18,478 bases of DNA from an uncultured Eubacteriales bacterium (GTDB lineage: Bacteria; Bacillota; Clostridia; Christensenellales; Aristaeellaceae). The stretch is from the NCBI GenBank assembly GCA_900550955.1, contig URUF01000041.1:1-18478 (forward strand). The letters run 5' to 3'. Below, piece by piece: positions 1-7,151 of the stretch. Position 1 is the first letter of the stretch; every line of letters begins with the position of its first letter. The notes under the pieces are model-generated. The model had not been told where the DNA came from, made no database searches, and worked only from the letters and a program-made list of their open reading frames with translations. The translations under genes and the position numbers were made by a program.

Positions 1-71
1 GAACCCTGTTTCGGCGGAAAAGATCGCCGCAGGCGAGCTTTTTCGACGGCCTGAGGGAAGGATGAAGAAAC

Positions 72-107
72 TTCATACTTCCCCGGCGGGAGTGCCTGCT
101 ATATAAT
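72..107 (+). promoter_or_regulatory. Promoter of the ABC importer operon
   Basis: A perfect -10 hexamer TATAAT lies at 102-107, about 50 bases before the permease start. No good -35 box sits at the usual 16-18 base spacing (the sequence there is close to TTCCCC). A TTCATACTT element lies at 72-80, 24 bases before the -10 hexamer counted from the end of TTCATA. The same element precedes the aldolase promoter near 7074. The segment TGAAG-AAA-CTTCA (63-75), a 5-bp inverted repeat, overlaps it. A small hairpin (CGCTTT/AAAGCG, 124-138) lies in the expected 5' leader just before the ribosome binding site. The weak -35 suggests activator dependence, which is inference. Confidence 0.55.
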
Positions 108-159
108 CAATATATCATTGTAACGCTTTTCTAAAGCGACCCGTAAAGGAGACTGCCAT

Positions 160-951
160 ATGGACAAACGCGACAAAAAGGGCAGCATCGCCGACCGGAT
201 TCCAGCCAAGATGTGGCTGCTGCTCTCCTTCCTGGCTGCCATGCTGCTGTGGTGGGTATTATCCATCATCCCGGCAACGTCCCGCGCCTTCCCCAACATT
301 TTCAAGGTAGGCGCAAGCATCAAAACCATGATCGACAGGGGCGTACTGTTTAAGGACCTTTCCTCCAGCCTGATATCGGTTATTTCCGGCTATGCGCTGG
401 GCTTCGTCATCGCGCTGCCGGTGGCTATCCTCATGGCCTGGTACAAGCCCGTGCGCTATATCCTGGAGCCGTGGATCCAGTTCATCCGCAACATCCCGCC
501 CCTGGCGTATGTGCCGCTGATCGTAATCGCGGCGGGCGTGGGCCGCAGGCCGCAGATCATCGTAATCACCATCGCCTGCTTCCTGATTATGTGCGTAACC
601 ATTTACCAGGGCGTTATCAACGTGGATGAAACGCTCATCAAGGCGGCGCGCGTGCTTGGCGCCACGGATAAGGACATCTTCATCCGCGTTATCGCCCCGG
701 CCACGCTGCCCTTCATCCTAACCGCCATCCGCCTGGGCGCGTCCGTGGCGCTCACCACGCTGATCGCTGCGGAGTCCACCGGCGCAAACGCGGGCCTGGG
801 CATGCGCATACGCAGCCTGAACAACAGCTTTGAGTCCGCGCCGATGCTTTTGTACATCATCATCATCGGCATCCTGGGCATTACCATTGAAAAACTGATT
901 AAGACGGCGGAAAGGAGGCTCACCTCATGGCAGGAGAAGCGGGAAATTTGA
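160..951 (+). CDS. ABC transporter permease, SsuC/TauC/ThiX-like
   Basis: This is the membrane-spanning subunit of an ABC importer, expected to work as a dimer in the cytoplasmic membrane. The 263-residue protein has about six hydrophobic segments (roughly 18-38, 70-93, 112-126, 132-150, 186-205, 229-245). It carries the cytoplasmic coupling loop that contacts the ATPase at about 161-182, with the core AARVLGATDKDIF and a following proline. Length and layout are typical of the nitrate/sulfonate/taurine permease family (BPD_transp_1). The ATG at 160 is supported by AAAGGAGA at 145-152, spaced 8 bases. The gene overlaps the ATPase gene by 25 bases, indicating translational coupling. The substrate cannot be read from the permease; sulfonates, taurine, nitrate, pyrimidine precursors and riboflavin-like compounds are all carried by relatives. 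Confidence 0.93.
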   Translation: MDKRDKKGSIADRIPAKMWLLLSFLAAMLLWWVLSIIPATSRAFPNIFKVGASIKTMIDRGVLFKDLSSSLISVISGYALGFVIALPVAILMAWYKPVRYILEPWIQFIRNIPPLAYVPLIVIAAGVGRRPQIIVITIACFLIMCVTIYQGVINVDETLIKAARVLGATDKDIFIRVIAPATLPFILTAIRLGASVALTTLIAAESTGANAGLGMRIRSLNNSFESAPMLLYIIIIGILGITIEKLIKTAERRLTSWQEKREI

Positions 952-1733
952 CGAATGCCAATGTGAGGGTGCGCATCGACAACGTCCGCAAGGTGTTTAA
1001 CGGCCGAAACGGCGAGATGGTCGCCCTCAACGGCGTGAGCCTGGACATCCATGATAACGAGTTCATTTGCGTGGTCGGCCCCTCGGGCTGCGGCAAATCC
1101 ACGCTGCTTAACATCATCGCCGGCCTGCTAGAGCCCACGGAGGGCAAGGTGTTTTGCGACGGCAAGGAGGTGCTTGGCACCGGCACGGAGCGCGGCGTGG
1201 TGTTCCAGCAGTATGCGCTGTTCCCTTGGCTTACGGTGAAAAAGAACGTGATGTTCGCCCTGGAAATGCGCGGCGTAAAGGGAAAGCAGGCCGAAGAGGA
1301 AGCCATGCGTTACCTGGAAATGGTGGACCTTTCCAAGTTTGCCGACCACTATCCCAAGGAGCTTTCCGGCGGCATGAAGCAGCGCGTAGCCATCGCCCGC
1401 GCCTATGCGGCGGAGCCCGAGGTGCTATTGATGGACGAACCCTTCGGCGCGCTGGACGCGCAAACCCGCACCCAGCTGCAAACGGAGCTGCTAAGCACCT
1501 GGGAGCGCGAGAAGAAAACCTGCTTCTTTATCACCCACGATGTGGAGGAGGCCATCATCCTGGCGCAGCGCGTTATCATTATGAGCGCGCGCCCGGGCCG
1601 CATCAAGGAGATTATCAACGTGGATATTCCCTATCCGCGCACGCAGGAAACCAAGCTGACCCCGGAGTTCACCCAGCTGAAGAACCGCATCTGGAGCCAG
1701 GTGTACCAGGAATACCTGGAGGTTCGCAAATAG
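927..1733 (+). CDS. ABC transporter ATP-binding protein, SsuB/TauB-like
   Basis: This is the cytoplasmic ATPase that powers the importer. All nucleotide-binding motifs are intact in 268 residues: Walker A GPSGCGKST (51-59), Q-loop FQQ (93-95), signature LSGGMKQR (146-153), Walker B VLLMDEP (166-172), D-loop GALD and switch histidine in ITHDVEEA (His204). The GTERGVVFQQYALFPW stretch and the ARPGRI stretch near residue 222 are characteristic of the SsuB/TauB/NrtD subfamily. The ATG at 927 has an excellent Shine-Dalgarno AAAGGAGG (911-918) with 8-base spacing inside the end of the permease gene. The binding-protein gene follows after a 78-base gap. Function as the ATPase is near certain; the substrate is not. 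Confidence 0.96.
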   Translation: MAGEAGNLTNANVRVRIDNVRKVFNGRNGEMVALNGVSLDIHDNEFICVVGPSGCGKSTLLNIIAGLLEPTEGKVFCDGKEVLGTGTERGVVFQQYALFPWLTVKKNVMFALEMRGVKGKQAEEEAMRYLEMVDLSKFADHYPKELSGGMKQRVAIARAYAAEPEVLLMDEPFGALDAQTRTQLQTELLSTWEREKKTCFFITHDVEEAIILAQRVIIMSARPGRIKEIINVDIPYPRTQETKLTPEFTQLKNRIWSQVYQEYLEVRK

Positions 1734-1811
1734 GGCGCCCGGCGGGGGCTTCCCCAAAAAGAATTTGAGCGGCATGCCCGCTTGAAGAAACATAGAACGG
1801 AGGAAATGATC
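1734..1811 (+). promoter_or_regulatory. Intercistronic leader of the binding-protein gene with small stem-loops
   Basis: The 78 bases between the ATPase and binding-protein genes contain two short inverted repeats: GGGG-CTT-CCCC (1745-1755) and AGCGG-CATGC-CCGCT (1768-1782). Neither is followed by a T-run, so they are unlikely to be terminators. Stem-loops at this position in ABC operons often stabilise the downstream transcript so that more binding protein than membrane subunits is made. That role is inferred here. A GGAGG site at 1799-1803 sets the downstream start. Confidence 0.3.
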
Positions 1812-2795
1812 ATGAAAAAGCTGCTTTCCCTTATCCTGGCGCTGTCGATGCTGTGCGCCGCCGGGCTGGCTGTGGCCGAGGCCGCCGAGCCCGTAACCCT
1901 CAACGTTGCCTACATGCCCAACTACGGCAGCCTCTGGGCCATTGAAGCCGCCATCCAGAAGGGCTATATGGCGGATGAAAACATCACCGTGAACCTTTTT
2001 GAGTTTGCCGACGGCCCCACCATTATCGCCGCCATGGAAAGCGGCTCCATCGACGTGGGCTACATTGGCCAGGGCGCGCATAAGCTGTGCATCAACGGCC
2101 GGGCCGACATCTTCGCCCTCAGCCATATCTCCAACGGCGACGCGCTGATTGGTGGCAAGGGCATCACCACCGTGGAGGACCTCAAGGGCAAGCGGGTTGC
2201 CTACTCCTCCGGCTCCTCCTCTGAGGACATCCTGGTGAACTCCCTGACCAAGCATGGCATGACCATGGACGATATCCAGGCCTTTGACATGGACGCCTCC
2301 GCGATCGTGACCGCGATGCTCTCCGGCGGCGTGGACGCCTGCGCGACCTGGAGCCCCAACAGCCTTAAGATTCTTGAGGAAATGCCGGACGCCACCAAGC
2401 TTACCGACAACATGACCTTTGCCGACCAGACCGTTTCCCTGGCGAGCTGGATTTGCATGCCCAAGTACGCCGACGACCACCGCGACGTGCTGGTGCGCTT
2501 CACCCGCGCGCTGTTCAAGGGCATGGATTACGCCGCCGACGGCAACTACGAGGAAGTTAGCCAGTGGGTAGCCGCCCAGACCGCCACCGATTACGAGAGC
2601 GTGTTCAACCAGCGCGGCGACGCCGAGTGGCTCACCGGCGCGGAAGTGGCCGCGGGCGCTGCGGACGGCACCGTGGAAGCCTACTACCTGCTCCAGCGCG
2701 ATACCTTCGTGGCCAATGGCGCCGTTGAGAAGGATCCCGTGCCCGAAGTGGCCGAATACGTGATGCTGGACGTCATGATTGAGGCGGGCAAGTAA
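1812..2795 (+). CDS. ABC transporter substrate-binding protein, NMT1/SsuA-like
   Basis: This is the extracellular binding protein of the importer, 327 residues. It starts with a signal peptide (MKKLLSLILALSMLCAAG, cleavage expected after an Ala near residue 24-26) followed by the NMT1/SsuA fold: beta strand VTLNVAYMPN, the GYMADENI helix, GPTIIAAMESGSIDVGYIG, and the second-lobe motif VEDLKGKRVAYSSGSSSEDIL. The VDACATWSPN stretch is typical of this family. The only cysteine in the signal region follows SML, which is a poor lipobox, so membrane anchoring is not obvious. The ATG at 1812 is chosen because GGAGG (1799-1803) is 8 bases away; in-frame ATG 1806 and TTG 1782 are poorly placed. Third gene of the operon. 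Likely ligands are small anionic or heteroaromatic compounds, not identified. Confidence 0.9.
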   Translation: MKKLLSLILALSMLCAAGLAVAEAAEPVTLNVAYMPNYGSLWAIEAAIQKGYMADENITVNLFEFADGPTIIAAMESGSIDVGYIGQGAHKLCINGRADIFALSHISNGDALIGGKGITTVEDLKGKRVAYSSGSSSEDILVNSLTKHGMTMDDIQAFDMDASAIVTAMLSGGVDACATWSPNSLKILEEMPDATKLTDNMTFADQTVSLASWICMPKYADDHRDVLVRFTRALFKGMDYAADGNYEEVSQWVAAQTATDYESVFNQRGDAEWLTGAEVAAGAADGTVEAYYLLQRDTFVANGAVEKDPVPEVAEYVMLDVMIEAGK

Positions 2796-2812
2796 TACAC
2801 ATGGAAGCAGCT

Positions 2813-2850
2813 CTTAGGCCGCCCTTATCAGGCGGCCTAAGATTTTTGTT
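2813..2850 (+). terminator. Rho-independent terminator after the ABC operon
   Basis: A perfect 11-bp stem CTTAGGCCGCC (2813-2823) pairs with GGCGGCCTAAG (2831-2841) around a 7-base loop and is followed by ATTTTTGTT. It sits 17 bases after the binding-protein stop codon. It ends only about 20 bases before the start of the histidine kinase gene, so it may act partly as an intra-operon attenuator. Confidence 0.9.
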
Positions 2851-2870
2851 CACGGCTAGGAGGGATGGGC

Positions 2871-4361
2871 GTGCTGTTTGTGCTTATAGGGGCGATGCTC
2901 ATCGCCTCCGTGTGCGTGCTGTGCTTGAGGAAGAACCATGAATCGCTGTTCCTGCTGGGCATGTGCTTCAGCCTGATGGTGCAGTTTTCCGGCATCCTCA
3001 TCTTCATTGCCAAAAAGGGCGGCTACACGCGGGAAATCCTGTGCTTTTTGTACTTCTCGCTGGAGCTGAAAAACCGCGTGCAGTACATGTACGTAACCCT
3101 GGGCCAAATGGGCTACCTAATCGCCGTGGGGCGCTACCTTTTTCCGCTGTTTCTGATGGAAATCAGCCTGCAATATTCCATGCTGCCCGCGCTTAGGAGC
3201 CACCCGCGCGTGAAATGGTACGTGGCCGTGCTGCCGGTTGCGGCGCTGGTTGTGTACATCCCCTCGGTGTTTCGGGCGATTACGGAGCGATGGCCGGTTT
3301 TGCACGGCGTAATCGTACAGTTTTCCTATGCGTGGATTATCGCTTACGTGGTGGTTGCGCTGGGGCTGCTGTTTACGGAGCTTAGGATGATTACCATGCG
3401 CTTCTGCCGCAGGCAGTTTGCCTATATCGTTATGTGCATGGCGGCGCTGAGCGGGCTTTATTTGCTCTACTGCGGGCAGGACCCCGCGCAGGTGTACCGG
3501 TTTTACAGCTATGATTATGTGTGGAACAAGGGCATTGGCTATTTGCAGTACGCGCCCACGCTGGCCGGCTACGTTACCCTGGTGGTGCTCAACGTGATTT
3601 GCGGGGGGCTTGGCATCCTAAGCCTTTTGCGCTATACCCAGGATACCTTTATCACAGACCGTGAGGAAATCCAGCTTGAGCGCAAGTTCGATATTGCGCG
3701 CACGGGCGCTTCGGTGTTTGTGCACTCCATTAAGAACCAGCTTTTGGCTAACCGCGTGCTGGAAAAGCACATCTACCAGGAGCTGGAGAAGCAGGCCCCG
3801 GACCTTTCCCGCGTGCGCGCCTGCGTGGACCAGCTTCATGAGAACAACGAGCTGTTGCTTTCGCGCAGCGAGGAGCTGTACCGCACGGTGAAGCAAAAAT
3901 CCGTAAGGCTTACGCTCACCCGCCTTGGCGAGGTTGAGGAAACGGCGCTTAGCCGCTTTTACCGCAAATACCCGGACGCCCGCCTGGAAGCCCTGGTGGA
4001 CAGGGACGTTCACGTGATGGCGGACGTGAGCTACCTGAGCGAGGCGGTGTATAACCTGCTTACCAACGCCTGGGAGGCAAGCCTGGCCGCGGGAAACGGC
4101 ACGGGCGTGCGCCTTAGCAGCCGCCAGGAGAGGCTGTATACTGTGCTTGAGGTGCACGACCAGGGCGTGGGCATTCCCAGGGGCGAGCAGAAGCGGGTAT
4201 TCGAGCCGTTTTATTCCTCCAAAAATTCCAACTACTCCTGGGGCATGGGGCTGTACCATGCCCGCATGATCGCAAAGGCGCATTTGGGGCAGATGCGGGT
4301 GGAAAGCGCGCCCGGCCGGGGAACCAGCTTTTTTATCATGCTGCCCAGGTGCGACAGATAA
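2871..4361 (+). CDS. Membrane sensor histidine kinase
   Basis: This is the sensor of a two-component system whose regulator gene follows 15 bases later. The N-terminal half has about seven hydrophobic segments (up to about residue 260), with no recognisable periplasmic domain, HAMP or PAS. The likely phosphoacceptor is His285 in the motif FVHSIKNQLL, reminiscent of kinases with HxxKN or HxxxN boxes. The C-terminal ATPase domain shows the N-box EAVYNLLTNAWEAS (Asn399), G1 box DQGVGIP (Asp430), F-box VFEPFYSSK and G2 box GRGTSFF. I favour GTG 2871 (496 residues): AGGAGG at 2858-2863 is 7 bases from it but only 1 base from the ATG at 2865. The stimulus is unknown; neighbouring genes suggest the transported compound or a sugar. 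Confidence 0.88.
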   Translation: MLFVLIGAMLIASVCVLCLRKNHESLFLLGMCFSLMVQFSGILIFIAKKGGYTREILCFLYFSLELKNRVQYMYVTLGQMGYLIAVGRYLFPLFLMEISLQYSMLPALRSHPRVKWYVAVLPVAALVVYIPSVFRAITERWPVLHGVIVQFSYAWIIAYVVVALGLLFTELRMITMRFCRRQFAYIVMCMAALSGLYLLYCGQDPAQVYRFYSYDYVWNKGIGYLQYAPTLAGYVTLVVLNVICGGLGILSLLRYTQDTFITDREEIQLERKFDIARTGASVFVHSIKNQLLANRVLEKHIYQELEKQAPDLSRVRACVDQLHENNELLLSRSEELYRTVKQKSVRLTLTRLGEVEETALSRFYRKYPDARLEALVDRDVHVMADVSYLSEAVYNLLTNAWEASLAAGNGTGVRLSSRQERLYTVLEVHDQGVGIPRGEQKRVFEPFYSSKNSNYSWGMGLYHARMIAKAHLGQMRVESAPGRGTSFFIMLPRCDR

Positions 4362-4376
4362 GGCGGGTGGGGCGAG

Positions 4377-5042
4377 ATGATCCGTATCCTGATTGCGGAC
4401 GACTTTGAGCTGCTGCGCGAGGATATACGCGACACGCTGAACGCGCAGCCTGATATGCGGGTGGTGGGCGAGGCCGCTACCGGCGCGCAGCTGGAGGCGC
4501 TGGCCGCGAACACCCCCTTTGACCTGGCGCTGGTGGATATCGAGATGGAATCCACAACGGCGGGCATACGCGCCGCGGAGCATATTTTGGAAAACAAGCC
4601 GGAAGCGCTCATCCTGTTTTTAACCGCGCATGAAACCGAGAACATGATTCTTATGTCCATGGGCGCGGGCGCGGTGGATTACATTGTAAAGGGCTGCCCG
4701 GAGGAGGAGCTTTTGCGCCATATCCGCAGCGCGTACCAGGGCGAGGCGCTTTTGGACGCGCGCGTGCAGCATACCGTGCTTAAGGAGTATTCCCGCCTGC
4801 GCCGGTCGGAACGCAGCCTGCTGTTTTTTATCAACAACGTATCCCAGCTTACGCCCGCGGAGCGCGCGCTGGTGCGCTGCCTGCTGGACGGCTACAAGGT
4901 GCGCGAGATCGCGCAGATACGCTGCGTGGAGGTTGTAACGGTGAAAACGCAAATCAAGGGGCTTTTGCGCAAGTTCGGCTGCACGCGCACCAAGGAGATT
5001 GTGGAAATGATACGGGAGCTGAACGTGGAACACCTATTTTAG
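4377..5042 (+). CDS. Response regulator, NarL/LuxR-type
   Basis: This is a DNA-binding response regulator of 221 residues, the partner of the kinase just upstream. The receiver domain has the acidic pair Asp8-Asp9, the phosphorylation site Asp54 in LALVDIEM, Thr83 in LFLTAHE and Lys105 in IVKGCP. The C-terminal LuxR-type helix-turn-helix spans about 156-219 (LTPAERALVRCLLDGYKVREIA, in two pieces LTPAERALVR and GYKVREIAQI, then recognition helix VTVKTQIKGLLRKF). The order of domains and length are typical of NarL regulators. The start ATG at 4377 has only a weak GGTGG-like site, so coupling to the kinase gene is likely. Likely targets are the flanking transporter and sugar operons, which is inference from position. 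Confidence 0.93.
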   Translation: MIRILIADDFELLREDIRDTLNAQPDMRVVGEAATGAQLEALAANTPFDLALVDIEMESTTAGIRAAEHILENKPEALILFLTAHETENMILMSMGAGAVDYIVKGCPEEELLRHIRSAYQGEALLDARVQHTVLKEYSRLRRSERSLLFFINNVSQLTPAERALVRCLLDGYKVREIAQIRCVEVVTVKTQIKGLLRKFGCTRTKEIVEMIRELNVEHLF

Positions 5043-5056
5043 CCGGCGCGCCGGCT
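5041..5056. promoter_or_regulatory. Perfect 16-base palindrome before the nagB-like gene
   Basis: The sequence AGCCGGCGCGCCGGCT is a perfect palindrome overlapping the last two bases of the regulator's stop codon. As RNA it could form a 6-bp stem with a CGCG loop followed by TTTCAC, which is a poor terminator. It may be a weak processing or pausing hairpin, or an operator for a dimeric regulator of the downstream genes. No clear promoter hexamers were seen between it and the start at 5082. Confidence 0.35.
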
Positions 5057-5081
5057 TTCACAAGGAAAAGGAGAGGAAAGC

Positions 5082-5903
5082 ATGAACAAGGAGTATTTTC
5101 AAATTTCCGCCGGGGAGCTTGGCAAGGGGGCAAAGATACCGCTGGTGAAGCTGGGCGATTCCGGCGAGGTGTTTTATGAGCTGGCGCTTACCATGGTGCG
5201 CGAGATCGAGCAGAACAACGCTGCGGGCAGGCGCACGGTGTTCATCTGCCCCGTGGGCCCGGTGGGGCAGTACCCCATCTTTGTAAGGCTGGTGAACGAG
5301 CGGCGGCTGAGCCTGAAAAACTGCTGGTTCATCAACATGGATGAATACCTCGCCGACGGGGACGAATGGATTGAGGAAACCAACCCGCTGTCCTTCCGTG
5401 GGTTTATGAACCGGAATGTGTATGGAAAAATTGACGGGGAGCTGCTTATGCCTGGGGAGCAGCGCGTTTTCCCCGACCCGCACGACCTTACGCGCATCCC
5501 CAGGCTGATTGAGGAGCTTGGCGGCGTGGATATCGCCTTTGGCGGCATTGGCATCAACGGGCATATCGCCTTTAACGAGGCGCAGGACGGGCTCACGCCG
5601 GAGGCGTTTGCCAAGCTGCCCACGCGCGCGCTGGACATCAGCCGTGAAACGCGCGTTGCCAACGCCATCGGCGATCTGGGCGGCGCGATTGACGCCATGC
5701 CCGCGCGCTGCGTGACCATTGGCATGGCGGAAATCCTCTCGGCCAAGAAGATCCGGCTGGGCGTGTTCCGCGACTGGCACCGCGCGGTGGTGCGCCAGGC
5801 GGCCTATGGCGAGGTGAGCGCGCACTTCCCGGCGACGCTTTTGCAGCGCCACCCGGACGCGATGATCCTTGTGAACGCCAACGCGGCCAAGCAGCCCTTC
5901 TGA
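5082..5903 (+). CDS. NagB-like sugar-phosphate isomerase/deaminase
   Basis: This 273-residue cytoplasmic protein belongs to the NagB/6-phosphogluconolactonase fold family, whose deaminases convert an amino-sugar 6-phosphate to a ketose 6-phosphate and ammonia. Landmarks are NMDEYL (Asp87, the E. coli Asp72 equivalent) and GGIGINGHIAFNE with His161 and Glu166 at the positions of the catalytic His143 and Glu148. The third triad residue, Asp141 in E. coli, is Asn159 here. The N-terminal phosphate loop, usually PTGxTP, reads PVGPVGQYP. These changes mean the substrate or reaction may not be glucosamine-6-phosphate. The start is supported by AAGGAGAGG, and the NagA-like gene follows within 14 bases. 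A role like AgaI (galactosamine-6-phosphate) is an alternative. Confidence 0.85.
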   Translation: MNKEYFQISAGELGKGAKIPLVKLGDSGEVFYELALTMVREIEQNNAAGRRTVFICPVGPVGQYPIFVRLVNERRLSLKNCWFINMDEYLADGDEWIEETNPLSFRGFMNRNVYGKIDGELLMPGEQRVFPDPHDLTRIPRLIEELGGVDIAFGGIGINGHIAFNEAQDGLTPEAFAKLPTRALDISRETRVANAIGDLGGAIDAMPARCVTIGMAEILSAKKIRLGVFRDWHRAVVRQAAYGEVSAHFPATLLQRHPDAMILVNANAAKQPF

Positions 5904-5917
5904 CGGAGGTGGGAGCG

Positions 5918-7072
5918 ATGGAAAGGCTTTTGCTGCGGGGCGGCGAGGTTTACCAGGACGGGCGCTTCGTGCGCGCGGACGTGCTGTGCGAGGACGGGCG
6001 CGTGGCGCGCGTGGGCGAAAACCTGCCCCAGGACGGCGCGCGGGCGATGGACATGACGGGCCTGCGCGTGGCGCCCGGCTTTATTGACGCGCACACGCAC
6101 GGCGCGGCGGGCGTTGATGTGAACGCGGCGGACGAGGAGGGCCTAAGGCGCATAGCGGCGTTTTTCGCCACCCAGGGCACCACGGCCTTTTGCGCAAGCG
6201 TGCTTACCGATACCGAGGAAACCACGCGCCGCTGCCTTGCGCACATTCAAACGGTGATGGACGACCGGGGGCGCGGGGCGCAGCTTTTGGGCGCGCACCT
6301 GGAGGGGCCGTTTTTGGCGAAGGAGTACAAGGGGGCCATGCCCGAGCATCTGCTCAAGGAGGGGGACGCGGCGCTTTTGAGGCGCTACCAGGAGGCGTTC
6401 CCCGGCGTGGTGAAGTACGTGACCGTATCGCCGGAGGTACCCGGCGTGCCGGAGATGATTGCGCAAATCGCCGAGGACGTTGTGGTTGCCATCGGGCATT
6501 CCGGGGCGGATTACGCTGCCTCCATGCGGGCCATTGAAAACGGCGCGCGCTGCGTGACCCACACGTTTAACGCCATGCGCCTGTTCCACCAGCACGAGCC
6601 CGCCATCATGGGCGCGGCGCTGGAGAGCGACTGCTATTGCGAGGCCATTTGCGACGGGCGGCACCTGCATCCGGGCACGGTGCGCATGCTCATCAAGTGC
6701 AAGGGCTGGGACAGGGTCATGGCCGTGACGGACAGCATCATGGCCGCCGGATTGCCGGACGGGCGCTACAAGCTGGGCGTGAACGACGTGGTGGTGGAGG
6801 ACGGCGACGCGAAGCTGGCGACGACCGGCGTGCGCGCCGGCAGCACCCTTACCACCGGCCAGGCGCTTCAAAACCTGGTGAAATTTACGGGCCATCCCGT
6901 GGAGGATGTGCTTCCCCTGCTTACGCAAAACCCCGCCAGGGCGCTGCGCATAGACGGGCGCAAGGGCCGCATCGCGCCCGGCATGGACGCGGATATGGTG
7001 GCGCTTACAAAAGGGCTTGCCGTGCGCAGCACGATTGTGGGCGGCGTGTGCGTGTATGAGGGGATAGCATAA
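5918..7072 (+). CDS. nagA: N-acetylhexosamine-6-phosphate deacetylase
   Basis: This is an amidohydrolase-superfamily deacetylase that removes acetate from N-acetylglucosamine-6-phosphate (or the galactosamine form), feeding the deaminase. The 384-residue protein has all expected catalytic and metal-site motifs: HTHG (His59, His61), HLEGPF (Glu129), IGHSGADY (His194), THTFNAM (His215), DGRHLHP and the catalytic acid Asp272 in VTDSIMAAG. ATG 5918 is chosen over GTG 5909 because GGAGG at 5905-5909 is 8 bases upstream of it. It lies 14 bases after the nagB-like stop. Family membership is secure, and the choice between GlcNAc-6P (NagA) and GalNAc-6P (AgaA) cannot be made from sequence alone; the symbol marks the family. 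Confidence 0.92.
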   Translation: MERLLLRGGEVYQDGRFVRADVLCEDGRVARVGENLPQDGARAMDMTGLRVAPGFIDAHTHGAAGVDVNAADEEGLRRIAAFFATQGTTAFCASVLTDTEETTRRCLAHIQTVMDDRGRGAQLLGAHLEGPFLAKEYKGAMPEHLLKEGDAALLRRYQEAFPGVVKYVTVSPEVPGVPEMIAQIAEDVVVAIGHSGADYAASMRAIENGARCVTHTFNAMRLFHQHEPAIMGAALESDCYCEAICDGRHLHPGTVRMLIKCKGWDRVMAVTDSIMAAGLPDGRYKLGVNDVVVEDGDAKLATTGVRAGSTLTTGQALQNLVKFTGHPVEDVLPLLTQNPARALRIDGRKGRIAPGMDADMVALTKGLAVRSTIVGGVCVYEGIA

Positions 7073-7073
7073 T

Positions 7074-7110
7074 TTCATACTTTTGTTTGGGGCGCGGCAT
7101 GCGCTATAAT
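7074..7110 (+). promoter_or_regulatory. Internal promoter before the aldolase gene
   Basis: A perfect TATAAT at 7105-7110 lies 41 bases before the aldolase start in the 79-base gap after nagA. The -35 region is weak (TTTGTT or TTGTTT at 16-17 base spacing). TTCATACTT at 7074-7082 repeats the element found before the ABC operon, at nearly the same distance from its -10 box (25 versus 24 bases). This suggests a secondary, possibly activated, promoter for the aldolase-to-exporter genes. Confidence 0.5.
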
Positions 7111-7151
7111 GAAAATGCGGAAAACCCACCAAACGAACGGAGGATGCAACC

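Noticed and set aside
1..65. Possible C-terminal end of an upstream gene (open frames ending at 54 or 65)
   Set aside because: All three frames are open for only 17-34 codons, with no recognisable motif; none can be preferred, so no partial gene is called.
160..2795. Naming the importer ssuABC or tauABC
   Set aside because: Motifs support the family only; no sulfonate-handling gene such as ssuD or tauD is present, so the substrate cannot be claimed.
2865..2867. ATG as start of the histidine kinase
   Set aside because: It lies 1 base after AGGAGG, too close for initiation; GTG at 2871 is 7 bases away. The alternative changes the protein by only two residues.
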